Assembly (NCBI GenBank): GCA_024734495.1 | Contig: JALMQS010000075.1 | Location: forward strand, 5,936,832-6,000,831 | Direction: 5' to 3' | From: Forficula auricularia | Lineage: Eukaryota > Arthropoda > Insecta > Dermaptera > Forficulidae | Length of the DNA stretch: 64,000 bases | The notes under the pieces: generated by a model | Databases searched by the model: none | What the model was told of the DNA's origin: nothing | The model's input: only the letters and a program-made list of their open reading frames with translations | Part shown: in pieces, positions 57,001 to 64,000 of the stretch | Position numbering within the stretch: position 1 is the first letter of the stretch | Layout: each line of letters opens with the position of its first letter | Translations under genes and position numbers: made by a program

Positions 57001-59161
57001 AATGAATTACTCAGTCTCTCTGCAAGCCAAATTATTGAATTTATTCAAATTTTAATTTTTTTTTACACTCAGCAGGCCAGTATTGAAGTAACTTTTTTTA
57101 TTTTGGTTATCTCAATTAAGAAAAAAATCTAAGACATCATTAGGTCTGTATTTCGGATACCCATAGATGTTCTAGAAAGTTCATTCTGTACAAAAATATA
57201 TTTGAATTTCCAAAAACAAATATAGACTTTGTGCTTTCTAACTTCAGAAGTTCAGGTTAATAAATTCAAAAATCAAAAAAATCGAATATTTATTAAGATT
57301 AAGAGCTATAAAAAATACATGTCTTATGAAAACTTTTCTAATTTTTAATTTTAACTAGAAAATTGTCAAAATAATTGAACGAATATGTATTTAATCTATT
57401 TCGTTAAGCAACTCATTTATTCTCACTTGTATTTATAATAAATAATTACATGTTCTTTGTTGGCTATAAAATATGATCTAAATTGAAAAATGTTCTGGTT
57501 TCGATTTCCGGGCGCTGGAATGCTCGTTATTAAGTATATTTCATTTTTAATAATACTTTTCATTTTTATTATATTTTAATTCAAAACAGTTTTCTTATTA
57601 ATCTAATTAATTTTTTTAACTTTTATTTTGTTTGAATTTGCGTTTTTCAAAAATTAATTAAAAAGGATAAAAGTTTTTTTATTGCCAAATCATGCCAAAA
57701 TATTTTTATTTTGGCCTTTATTACTAGATTCAATTTAGATAGATTCTAGGTAGTAAGACACTTTATTTAAATGTTAATACTGTTAGGGGAGGAACCGGAT
57801 TATAGCCGGTCACATTTTTGTTGCGAACGGGACTTAACTCGGAACTCATTGAATTTACTAAATATTTAAACTTTAAAAATATATTATTAAATCACTAACT
57901 TCATCATTTCTCAACAATTAAAAAGAACAAATCTATTAAATATGTATGTTTAATTGCTCTTTTTGGGTTAGCAAAAGTACTTCAAAAAAATAATGAAAAA
58001 TGCCATCAATTTCTAAAAAAAGACCAAATGTCCAAAAGACATGCAAAGTAAGGCGTGATGTTCTGATGTAAACAGACCTTATGTCTATTTTTAAAGACGA
58101 AGTAGACGATAATTTTCCAGATCTTAAACCGCAAATTTTGAATTGTTCTTTAATTACGAGCTTTACTAGATATTTCTGACTTTTGAACTTAACCCATGAA
58201 CATTACTTATTCGGTACGTCTGGGAAACATCTATGATTTATTTTCTATCTGAGGTTTCTGTATCAGCCAGGATTCCGATACTTAGGGCCAGTTGTATATC
58301 GGTTGGTAAACTCTTTTTAAACGTTGACAAAGGGCAAAAACTTATAATTCACCTTGTGTCTGACGGGATGGCCAATCAGATGAAAGTGCCTGTCATCTGA
58401 TTAGCCATCCCGCCGGCTACAAGGTGAATTATAAGGTTTTACCCTTTGTCAACGTATAAAAAAGTTTACCAACCGACATACAACTGGCCCTTAGAGTGCC
58501 ATACCCGAAACGGGCGACGGCGCCTCTCCACATATACTTGTGATGAGTGTGTTTAATTGTTTTACACATATATACGGGATCTACTTTTTAACACCGGTTC
58601 GAACGGCTAGTTTGGAGAGGTTTACTAGGCAATTATATTCTTGGTAGGTTGCCATTGCTTTCCAAGAGGAGCCAGCTGCAAATATCTGCCGAGACTCGGT
58701 CTCGAACCAGCGTACTTCGAATCAGCTATCCGACACTCTAGACACTGACCCACAATCGCCTCTGATACTAACATATAACTAAAAAAACGACAAGACCTAG
58801 AAAGTTCGTTCTTGTCCAAAAATGTTTGAAATTTCAATTTGGAAAACTGATCTGAATTCAGGCTCTCTAGTTTCAGAACTTCTGGTTCAAAAATACAGAA
58901 AACGTCATTTTTTCATTGATTTTATTGAGATTTTTAGTTCATTTCATAAAATTGTTATAAAACACCATACCTAGTCTTGGAAAAAGTTTTCATTTTTCCC
59001 TCCAATTTCCTATTCAAATAGAATTACTAATCTTAAAATTACCATGATAAATTCTGCAACAGAATTACGAATATCAATAATTCGGCCTTCTTTGATGGTA
59101 CAGGAAGGCAACCGGTCCAAAAGTTGCTCTTTGGTCATCTGAAAGTCCTTCGGTGGATTCA
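50958..59161 (-). CDS. UBX-domain protein gene, 3' part (four exons)
   Basis: Host gene on the minus strand, exons 59161-59043, 56877-56787, 52774-52674 and 51071-50958, joined in consistent phase and ending in TAA. All inner borders are GT..AG. Exon 1 of these has KEQLLDRLPSCTIKEGRII and DIRNSVAEFIM. Exons 2-4 form a UBX fold: SIRLKIRSFGGEKIFIVD, SAHALYKILDSAFGD, then ETISRVELPDVDLPLKSLE and the final strand CVLVLQKK. UBX domains are ubiquitin-like and usually bind the AAA ATPase p97/VCP, so the protein probably is a p97 adaptor. The order '...LPxxxIKxGxxIDIR' then UBX reminds me of UBXN11 (socius), but that is recall, not a search. The N terminus lies beyond the right edge. Introns hold many transposons. 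Confidence 0.8.
51805..52060. repeat. Palindrome relative with decayed hammerhead-like motif
   Basis: Homologous to 40940-41285 (GACGTTTCGGAGGCTATTC; GAAAAGTCAGTGAAGGAAAT), but the second arm is mostly lost. The motif at 51869-51893 (minus) lacks five bases of the core. It lies in the last UBX-gene intron. Confidence 0.65.
52075..52345 (+). mobile_element. Degenerate LINE-A remnant
   Basis: AAAATCAATAATCCCCC, then GGAACTCTCTTC, track the LINE-A 3' coding end with many changes. An old copy in the same intron. Confidence 0.5.
52674..52774 (-). CDS. UBX gene exon (UBX strand 2 and helix)
   Basis: 101 bases: two bases completing the Gly codon, then 33 codons. Acceptor ATAATTTTCTAG, donor GTATTTAA. 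Encodes EKIFIVDISARESAHALYK and ILDSAFGDKSCKYK. Confidence 0.82.
53286..53401 (+). repeat. SINE fragment
   Basis: GGGAAAAAATTTCCCC, AATTACAATGAAGAG and ATCGAGTATGG..CTTGAAGAAGAA match the body and tail of the SINE at 63194-63510. The tRNA-like head is missing. Confidence 0.65.
53534..53840 (+). other. Possible solo LTR or promoter-like segment
   Basis: Begins TGTTATGTTCCGGGAGCC, contains CGTTTATCGTTTATCGTTTA tandem pieces, and has AATAAAACATTTTA near the end, resembling an LTR with a poly-A signal. No second copy in the window and no target duplication; the call is tentative. Confidence 0.25.
53885..54412. mobile_element. TTAA-target DNA element, copy 3
   Basis: Ends TTGAGGTAGTTCTTTCAC and GCGAAAGAACTACCTTAA. 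Only the terminal ~40 bp match copies 1 and 2; the interior is different. It lies in the intron between UBX exons 2 and 3 of this window. Confidence 0.65.
54520..54549 (+). ncRNA. Degenerate hammerhead-like motif
   Basis: CTGATGACGACACATCG, then CGAAACGTGA. The ACGA/TCGT hairpin is offset from GAAAC by several bases, and the site is GTG, not GTC. Confidence 0.2.
54879..54914 (+). ncRNA. Hammerhead-like motif
   Basis: CTGAAGA, T, GGCC, a 12-base loop, GGCC, GAAAC, GTC. Helix II pairs GGCC with GGCC. Helix I is weak. Carried on an unclassified intronic repeat. Confidence 0.3.
55039..56411 (-). mobile_element. Transposon with 263-bp inverted repeats and a transposase stub
   Basis: The inverted repeats 55052-55314 and 56150-56411 match almost throughout. 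On the left the repeat extends to CCGGGTGGTGACTTGG beside TA; the last bases of the right end are lost. Only an N-terminal transposase domain is encoded (55588-55854). It lies in the intron between UBX exons 56787 and 52774. Confidence 0.8.
55588..55854 (-). pseudogene. DUF4817-type helix-turn-helix transposase fragment
   Basis: Likely start at ATG 55854 (MYSLQEKVEIIKYFYAGN), then SARQVSSLFSVKYPNRP and TTVDRIVQKFETTGTV. This is the helix-turn-helix domain found at the N terminus of mariner-like transposases in many arthropods. It continues to NTFNVLAAVTEYP and stops where the catalytic DDE domain should follow, so about three quarters of the protein is deleted. It could only bind DNA. The name rests on motif recognition. 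Confidence 0.7.
56787..56877 (-). CDS. UBX gene exon (linker and UBX strand 1)
   Basis: 91 bases: 30 codons plus one base. Acceptor CTTCTTTTACCAG, donor GTAAGAAA. Encodes PTKDGPPVQILKHSSSKKED then SIRLKIRSFG, the first UBX strand. Confidence 0.82.
58285..58490. mobile_element. Harbinger-like foldback MITE
   Basis: A 206-bp palindrome: ends GGGCCAGTTGTATATCGG and CCGACATACAACTGGCCC, flanked by TTA at 58282-58284 and 58491-58493. The 3-base TTA duplication and the GGGCCAGTTGT end fit PIF/Harbinger elements. Confidence 0.8.
58494..58765 (-). repeat. tRNA-derived SINE, family 1, copy 1
   Basis: The minus-strand head has TCGGATAGCTGATTCGAAG and a B-box-like GGTTCGAGACC. The body is shared with 61313-61576 (TTGGAAAGCAATGGCAACC; TGGAGAGGCGCCG). 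The Harbinger-like MITE sits at its 3' end. The frame 58625-58837 over it is not a gene. Confidence 0.7.
59043..59161 (-). CDS. UBX gene exon (SEP-like segment)
   Basis: 119 bases: two bases of a split codon plus 39 codons. Acceptor TATTTTAG, donor GTAATTTT. Encodes PPKDFQMTKEQLLDRLP and CTIKEGRIIDIRNSVAE. Higher GC than the surrounding intron. It ends on a full ATG codon, so the next exon starts in phase 0. Confidence 0.8.
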
Positions 59162-59497
59162 CTAAAATAGATAGATTACCTAAGATTTAATTACAAATTT
59201 TTATTACAAATAAATAGTATTCTCTGAATTAAAAACGAGTCTTATGGATGAATTATATATCGAATAACCTTGACACTTTGCTCTAAAGAACTTGTTCAAA
59301 CTTGCACGGGAATTGTGGCTCGAGTGTTTAGGTTTAGAGTCATTTTAGATCAGATATTAGTAAATTAATATAATATTAGTAATATTAGATTTTGGTGTAA
59401 ATTGCCAATCACTAATTTCCAAATTAATAAATTTTTTTTTATCGAGATTTTTCCAGACAAAAATCACATTTAAAAAAAAACTAAATGCTCGGCTTAA

Positions 59498-60192
59498 AAT
59501 GAATAAGCTGACGTGTTCTGATGTGGCCATCCACTTGCTTTACCATACAACCTGGCCCCTAAAATTATTTATAATCATGTAGGGGGATTAGTTTTTGCAT
59601 TTTTATACTTCTGGGGTCCCACTGATTATGTATACAAAATTTGGTTGAATTTGGTAAATGGCCAAGATTTTCATTTTTTGACCCACACCCCCCATTTTGG
59701 GCGGTTAGTTTTTGCATTTTTAGACTTCTGGGGGTCCACTGATTATGTATACAAAATTTGGTTGAGTTTGCTCAAACGGCCTAGATTTTTAATTTTTAAC
59801 CCCCTCCACCACCCTTAATTTTGGGTCGATATGCACCAAAATCTAATCAGCTCTTGATCTCAATGCACCAAAACTATGTGTGAATTTGGTTTCGATATTC
59901 ATACTAGTTTTTGAGCTAGCTCGTCCACAAAAATTTGGTAACGCACAGACTAACAACAGACGGACAACCAGACTAACAGACATTTTGACAAAACAATTAT
60001 TATCTCAAAAAATATCATTTTTTCGATGTTCACTTATTAGAGCTTTTTTATAGATCGAAATGCCATGGTTTCGCTCAATTTTTTTAATCAAAATAGTTTC
60101 AGCCGTTTTTGAGATATTTCGAAAAAAAAGGAAAAAAAACACTTTTTTCATGCACGGTTACAATACTTGAACATACTCTGTATGGTAAAGTC
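59498..60192 (-). mobile_element. Family-D repeat, reversed copy
   Basis: Reverse of 49853-50583, ending GGTTACAATACTTG..CTGTATGGTAAAGT. The shared GATGGCCA and ACGTGTTCTGATG landmarks mark the inner end. It lies upstream of the 59161 exon. Confidence 0.7.
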
Positions 60193-61312
60193 AAAATATC
60201 TCTCGGCAACAAATACTAAATTCTTTTAAGCCTGAATTATCTACATTATGCAAATTTCGTTAAAGTTTTTACTCAAACTTGAATTTAAATAGACAACCTA
60301 GGTAAAAGGTCTTGGTAAAAGTTTGGAAATATTCTATATGGGTATAAGATAACTTCCATAACGGCTTAACTGAAGACTTGCATAAATATATAGTGTAATT
60401 CAAGGTTTAGTTTTAGTTTGACAGTGAACAATAGAATTGTCTAGTGGCGTATTTCCAAACGACATCTCATTGAATATATATTCTCATTTAGTTTTTAATG
60501 CCCTGGAGAAATGCGATATAAACAAGATATAAAGTTGGAGTGAAGGTTGATTCTAATCTGCTCCCGCTGGTTATTTTCTACAAAATAATTTTTTTTAACA
60601 AAGAAAAGCAATAAAAAAGTCCGTGTTTACAAATGAGAAGGCGGCTAGCAATTTGGCCTCACGCAATAGGCACTGGAATATTCATTAGAATTGGGATAGA
60701 TTTATTAAAATTAGATTGTTGTCAGAAATAGTTTAGAACATGGCGATTCGATATTCGTCGAAAATTTTTGGAGATTATGTGAAAGCTTAGAAAATGATAT
60801 TAATTAGCCTAGATATCGATTTAATAAAAAAAATATTTCGGTGTATTAAAAATTGAGAAGTGAACTGAAATGATTCGGACATACTATACATACCTAATTG
60901 AATCGATTTCTCAAAGAATAATTTTTATAATGGGAAGGCGCTCATAGCTAAAGAAGATCAAGTACAAGAAAACAATCCATTATAAAAACATAACTATTAT
61001 TCATGGAGAGAAAGCATTGAGGTTGTACTCTGCTTTATTCAAATAAACATGACGTCGCCATGAGTCTAAACCTGCTCAATCCATTTTTTATCATATATGA
61101 CATTAATACCGTTCGAAAGAAAAAGAGATGCAGCATCCTCCAAGTAAAATGCTACTTAAAATTACGATCGTATGTTGTAGAAAAAAAATATGAAAAATAG
61201 GTTTCTTTCCATAACAACAATATTAAATTTTGTTTGTTTTTTCTCTGCCCTGTAAAATTTCCTTGTCGTGAGTTAGCAGGTTTACACTCTAAGGCTACAC
61301 TATATGTCTTCT
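60193..61312. other. AT-rich intron-like DNA
   Basis: No exon supported. At 61008-61050 is a piece of the GTACTCTGCTT repeat shared with 41475 and 56415. Confidence 0.35.
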
Positions 61313-61576
61313 TCTTAGAGTGCCATGCCTGAAACGGGCGTCGGCGCCTCTCCACATATAACTGTGCTGATTGTGTTTTGTTGTTTTACACAGATATACG
61401 GGACCTACTTTTTAACGCCAGTTCCGAACGGCTAGTTTGGAGAGGTTGACTAGGCAATTTTACTCTTGGTAGATTGCCATTGCTTTCCAAGAGGAGGCGA
61501 CTGCAAATATCTGCCTAGACTCAGTCTCGAACCAGCATACTTCAGGTCACTTGCCCGACACTCTAACCAGTCGCCT
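61313..61576 (-). repeat. tRNA-derived SINE, family 1, copy 2
   Basis: Minus-strand head GAGGCGACTGGTTAGAGTG and, about 30 bases on, GCTGGTTCGAGACTGAG (A- and B-box-like). Then the common body, then a TAAGAAGAAGAC tail. The plus-strand frame here is not a gene. Confidence 0.75.
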
Positions 61577-61589
61577 CATAAATATATAT

Positions 61590-61803
61590 ATATAATTTAT
61601 TTGTTTGAGACAAATAGTTACGAAGGTTTCACTTTGATCACAATCTTTTTTATTTGAAATAATTTATCTGTTATTTTTCCTGGGGTCAATTAAACAATTG
61701 GATTATAGAAAATTCATTTTGTTTTCATAACAAGCTAGTCATTTATTTACATCAGCAGAGGAGAATCTCATTGATTTCTCGGCAAAACAAAATATTTAAC
61801 TAA
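61590..61803. repeat. Dispersed hammerhead-bearing repeat, copy 2, decayed
   Basis: Homologous to 41300-41565 (ATTTGTTTGAGAC; AACAAGCTAGTCA; CTCGGCAAAACAAAAT). The hammerhead-like core has lost CTGATGA and GTC spacing. Confidence 0.6.
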
Positions 61804-61997
61804 TTATTCTTAAAATATGCAAGTATAGGTAAACAAAAAGATAGGATACAACGATTATATAAATACAGAAAAAGATTTTTTTATCCCGAAAGTAATTAAT
61901 AAACATCGGAATAAAATTAAATGAAGATTCGGGGCCTCATATAGAAGCGTTCCCTCTATTACTTTTTTATAAATAATTATGATTATTATTACATGTC

Positions 61998-62314
61998 CTC
62001 GCAGATCTTACAAAACCTCGTAAGTCCTAAATTCATTGTTTGCCAGAAAACTAGAAAAACCATTTTAAACGCGAATATAAACAAATACAATGCAATATTT
62101 ATTATTTGTCCATAATGTGAAATTAAATTGGGATAGAATAATAAAGTTTCAATAGACAGACGCGCCGTGAAAATTTGCTCGTTATAAACGTATAATAGTT
62201 TTTAAGGAATTTGGTGTTGGTACTTGGTGAAACATTTTTTATCCAATAATTTAAAGGTATAATACATATTTGACCAAAAATCGGACTTACGAGGTTTTGT
62301 AAGATCAGCGACGA
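61998..62314. repeat. Inverted-repeat element
   Basis: TCTTACAAAACCTCGTAAGTCC at about 62008-62029 and its reverse complement at 62282-62303 border a 320-bp AT-rich segment. Likely a small MITE. Confidence 0.5.
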
Positions 62315-62429
62315 TGTATATTATTACTATGAATAGGATGCTCTCCTTCATAATAACAAAAGCCCGAAATCAAGCATGGCAAAATTTTTATTCGAATCAG
62401 ACAAACAGATTAGGATTTTGGTTTTTGGC

Positions 62430-62690
62430 CCCACCCTCATCCATTTTGGATAGTTAATTTTTTATCCAATAGTTTCTCATGATGATCCTAAAGAGTAACT
62501 GTGCATATTTTGGTCCAAATCGAACAAAATGGTCCTTGAATTTAAATTTTCTGCCTCCGTAATTACCCATTTGGATATTTAATTTTTGCCTTAATTGTGC
62601 AGTGTCACACAAAAACAAAAAATAAAAAAACTTTTTTATATGCACGATTACAATACTTCATCATACCCGAATAGAAAAGTAAAAAAGTTA
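62430..62690 (-). mobile_element. Family-D-like end fragment
   Basis: Ends TGCACGATTACAATACTTC, a degenerate hairpin, then GAAAAGTAAAAA, as in families C and D. The interior is only partly like D (ATTTTGGTCCAAAT). Confidence 0.5.
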
Positions 62691-63193
62691 GATACCTTGT
62701 GTATTTTTATTATTAATAAACTTAATTAACATAATATGGTTTTAATATACTGAAATTTGAACAATTTATGATTGATCGAGAGATACTCTAAATCTTTCAG
62801 GCCCCTCTCTAGTTCGATAACCATAAATTATTTATTTTGAGGGAGGAAGCAAATCTATGATTTGTAAGTCGTAAGTCGTCGTAAAAAGAAAATTGAGAAT
62901 TAGTTAACATGAAAAACAAAAAATAATATACTAAAGAAATATTATAAATTACAGTAGTTTATTTTAATAGATAAGGACTAATAATAAAAATGAGTAGAAG
63001 CTTCTAGAACAGAGGTTCTCAACCTTTTTCTTTCTAATGAACCCCTTCTACAATTTTATAAGAATGCCATTCTACCCTTTCCAGGATTTTCTAACTCAAA
63101 AAGTTTATTTCAAATAATATTCTTTTAATATTTAAAATACAAGGTATCATATTTTAATTTAGAGATAAATATAAGTAATATTAATTTACCTAA

Positions 63194-63510
63194 AGGAGTT
63201 AGGTTGACCGAGTGGTTGAAGAGCATGCCTTTTAATCAAACTAGCGCGGGTTCAAGCCCGACTCGCTGCAAATATTTGACCGGATATAATATGATTCCTT
63301 CAGGGGAAGGCAAAAGGAAACCAGCCCTCTGAAAAAATTTCCCAGGAAAATTACAATGGAGAGGATACTCTTAACAGTAATCGCCGACGCTCTATGGGCC
63401 AGTTGTATGTCGGTTGGTAAACTCTTTGTCAACCTTTAAAAAGAGTTTACCAACGGACATACAACTGGCCATAAATCGAGTATGGCAGGCACTTGAAGAT
63501 GAAGAAGTAT
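63194..63510 (+). repeat. tRNA-derived SINE, family 2
   Basis: Head with A-box-like TGACCGAGTGG and B-box-like GGTTCAAGCCC; the segment CCTTTTAATC looks like a tRNA-Lys(TTT) anticodon loop. Tail CTTGAAGATGAAGAAG. Perfect 10-base target duplication ATTTACCTAA at 63184-63193 and 63511-63520. Interrupted by a small MITE. Not a functional tRNA gene: the stems do not close. Confidence 0.85.
63396..63470. mobile_element. Mini Harbinger-like MITE
   Basis: A 75-bp foldback with ends GGGCCAGTTGTATGTCGG and CGGACATACAACTGGCC, a deletion derivative of the 58285 element. It sits inside the SINE; the TAT/ATA flanks are not a clean TTA duplication. Confidence 0.75.
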
Positions 63511-63895
63511 ATTTACCTAATGAGAAAGCTAAGGTTGTATTTTTTACCAGTTCTATAATAGGTTCTTTAAAACTTTTGAAATGTGTACACAGTTTAATCC
63601 CCCTTTCTAAAATACTAAAATTCCCTTGTTCGTACCCCCCCCCCCCGGTTGAGAACCATTGTTCTAGAAATTGATTTTTGGGGTAGACGAAAACAGGCTG
63701 CTGCCTCCTGGACCAAAGTATTGAATATAGCAATTTATATATTTTTTGTTTTTTGTTTTTTTGTGGGGAGGATTAAGTATATGCGTTCAGAAATATCTAA
63801 ATATCAAAAACATAAGAGCAATTAATTATTCTCTCTTTTTACTTATTCTACCCAATATCGATTTGGTTTAAATGGTGATTTCTAGAATAATCTAC

Positions 63896-63962
63896 TTAAA
63901 TTGAAAATATTTCTAATCGTTAAAACTTGTCTTTCTTTCAAATTCAACCCCTGGCAATGCAA
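63896..63962 (-). CDS. Possible next upstream exon of the UBX gene
   Basis: 67 bases between TCTGTATTGCAG (acceptor) and GTAGATTA (donor). Open in one frame, LHCQGLNLKERQVLTIRNIF.. and ending in one base that would complete an ATG codon with the exon at 59161. The phase fits, but the intron would be 4.7 kb and the sequence is not recognised. Confidence 0.3.
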
Positions 63963-64000
63963 CTGCAATACAGAGCGTTTGAATTGAATGCTTAACTAGC

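Larger units (their letters stand above)
63010..63661. mobile_element. hAT element containing a SINE
   Basis: Ends CAGAGGTTCTCAACC and GGTTGAGAACCATTG with a perfect 8-base target duplication TTCTAGAA at 63002-63009 and 63662-63669. About 260 bp of its own sequence plus a SINE. No transposase. Confidence 0.88.

Noticed and set aside
63194..63270. tRNA gene
   Set aside because: A- and B-box-like stretches are present, but the acceptor and anticodon stems do not close and the segment is the head of a SINE with a target duplication.
63661..63733. Exon ending at the hAT target site
   Set aside because: A good acceptor-like TTTGGTCCAG is present, but no donor follows within the open stretch.

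Overview
This window looks like nuclear DNA from an AT-rich, repeat-laden animal genome, most likely an arthropod (insect or crustacean). The species cannot be fixed from the sequence. The evidence is long AT-rich intergenic DNA, kilobase introns with GT..AG borders, and many nested transposons: Jockey/CR1-type and RTE-type non-LTR elements, Ty3/Gypsy LTR elements, hAT, Tc1-like, Harbinger-like and TTAA-target elements, tRNA-derived SINEs and Helitron-like repeats. No prokaryotic operon, rRNA gene or CRISPR array is present.

Layout. 1-18 kb: 5'-truncated copies of one LINE ('LINE-A', identical 3' ends and poly-A tails), a Tc1-like transposase stub, a palindrome with hammerhead-like motifs, a 119-bp tandem array inside an element with distinctive ends ('family C'), and a three-level nest at 15.36-16.56 kb. 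19-23.5 kb: a nearly complete minus-strand Gypsy element with 146-bp LTRs. 24-32 kb: Helitron-like and LINE remnants, and a LINE-A copy with an open reverse-transcriptase frame inside a palindromic TA-target element. 32.4-37.3 kb: a second minus-strand Gypsy with 312-bp LTRs and a badly frameshifted coding region. 37.7-50.6 kb: Helitron-like repeats, hammerhead-like palindromes, a GC/CpG-rich island, paired TTAA-target elements, a hAT element carrying a family-C copy, and satellite and family-D repeats. 51-64 kb: the 3' end of one real host gene on the minus strand, coding for a UBX-domain protein. Four exons are well supported and a fifth is tentative. Its introns hold many more transposons.

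How it fits together. Most of the DNA is mobile-element sediment, and the order of insertion can often be read from target-site duplications. Three observations stand out. First, a dispersed motif resembles a small hammerhead ribozyme (CTGANGA, one extra base, a hairpin, then GAAAC and GTC); it recurs at about ten places, often on both arms of palindromes, and one carrier has clearly moved. Second, two otherwise different repeat families (C and D) share a terminal module in which the hairpin arms change together while the flanks stay constant. Third, the UBX gene tail can be assembled by splice sites and reading phase even though none of its exons was an obvious long ORF.
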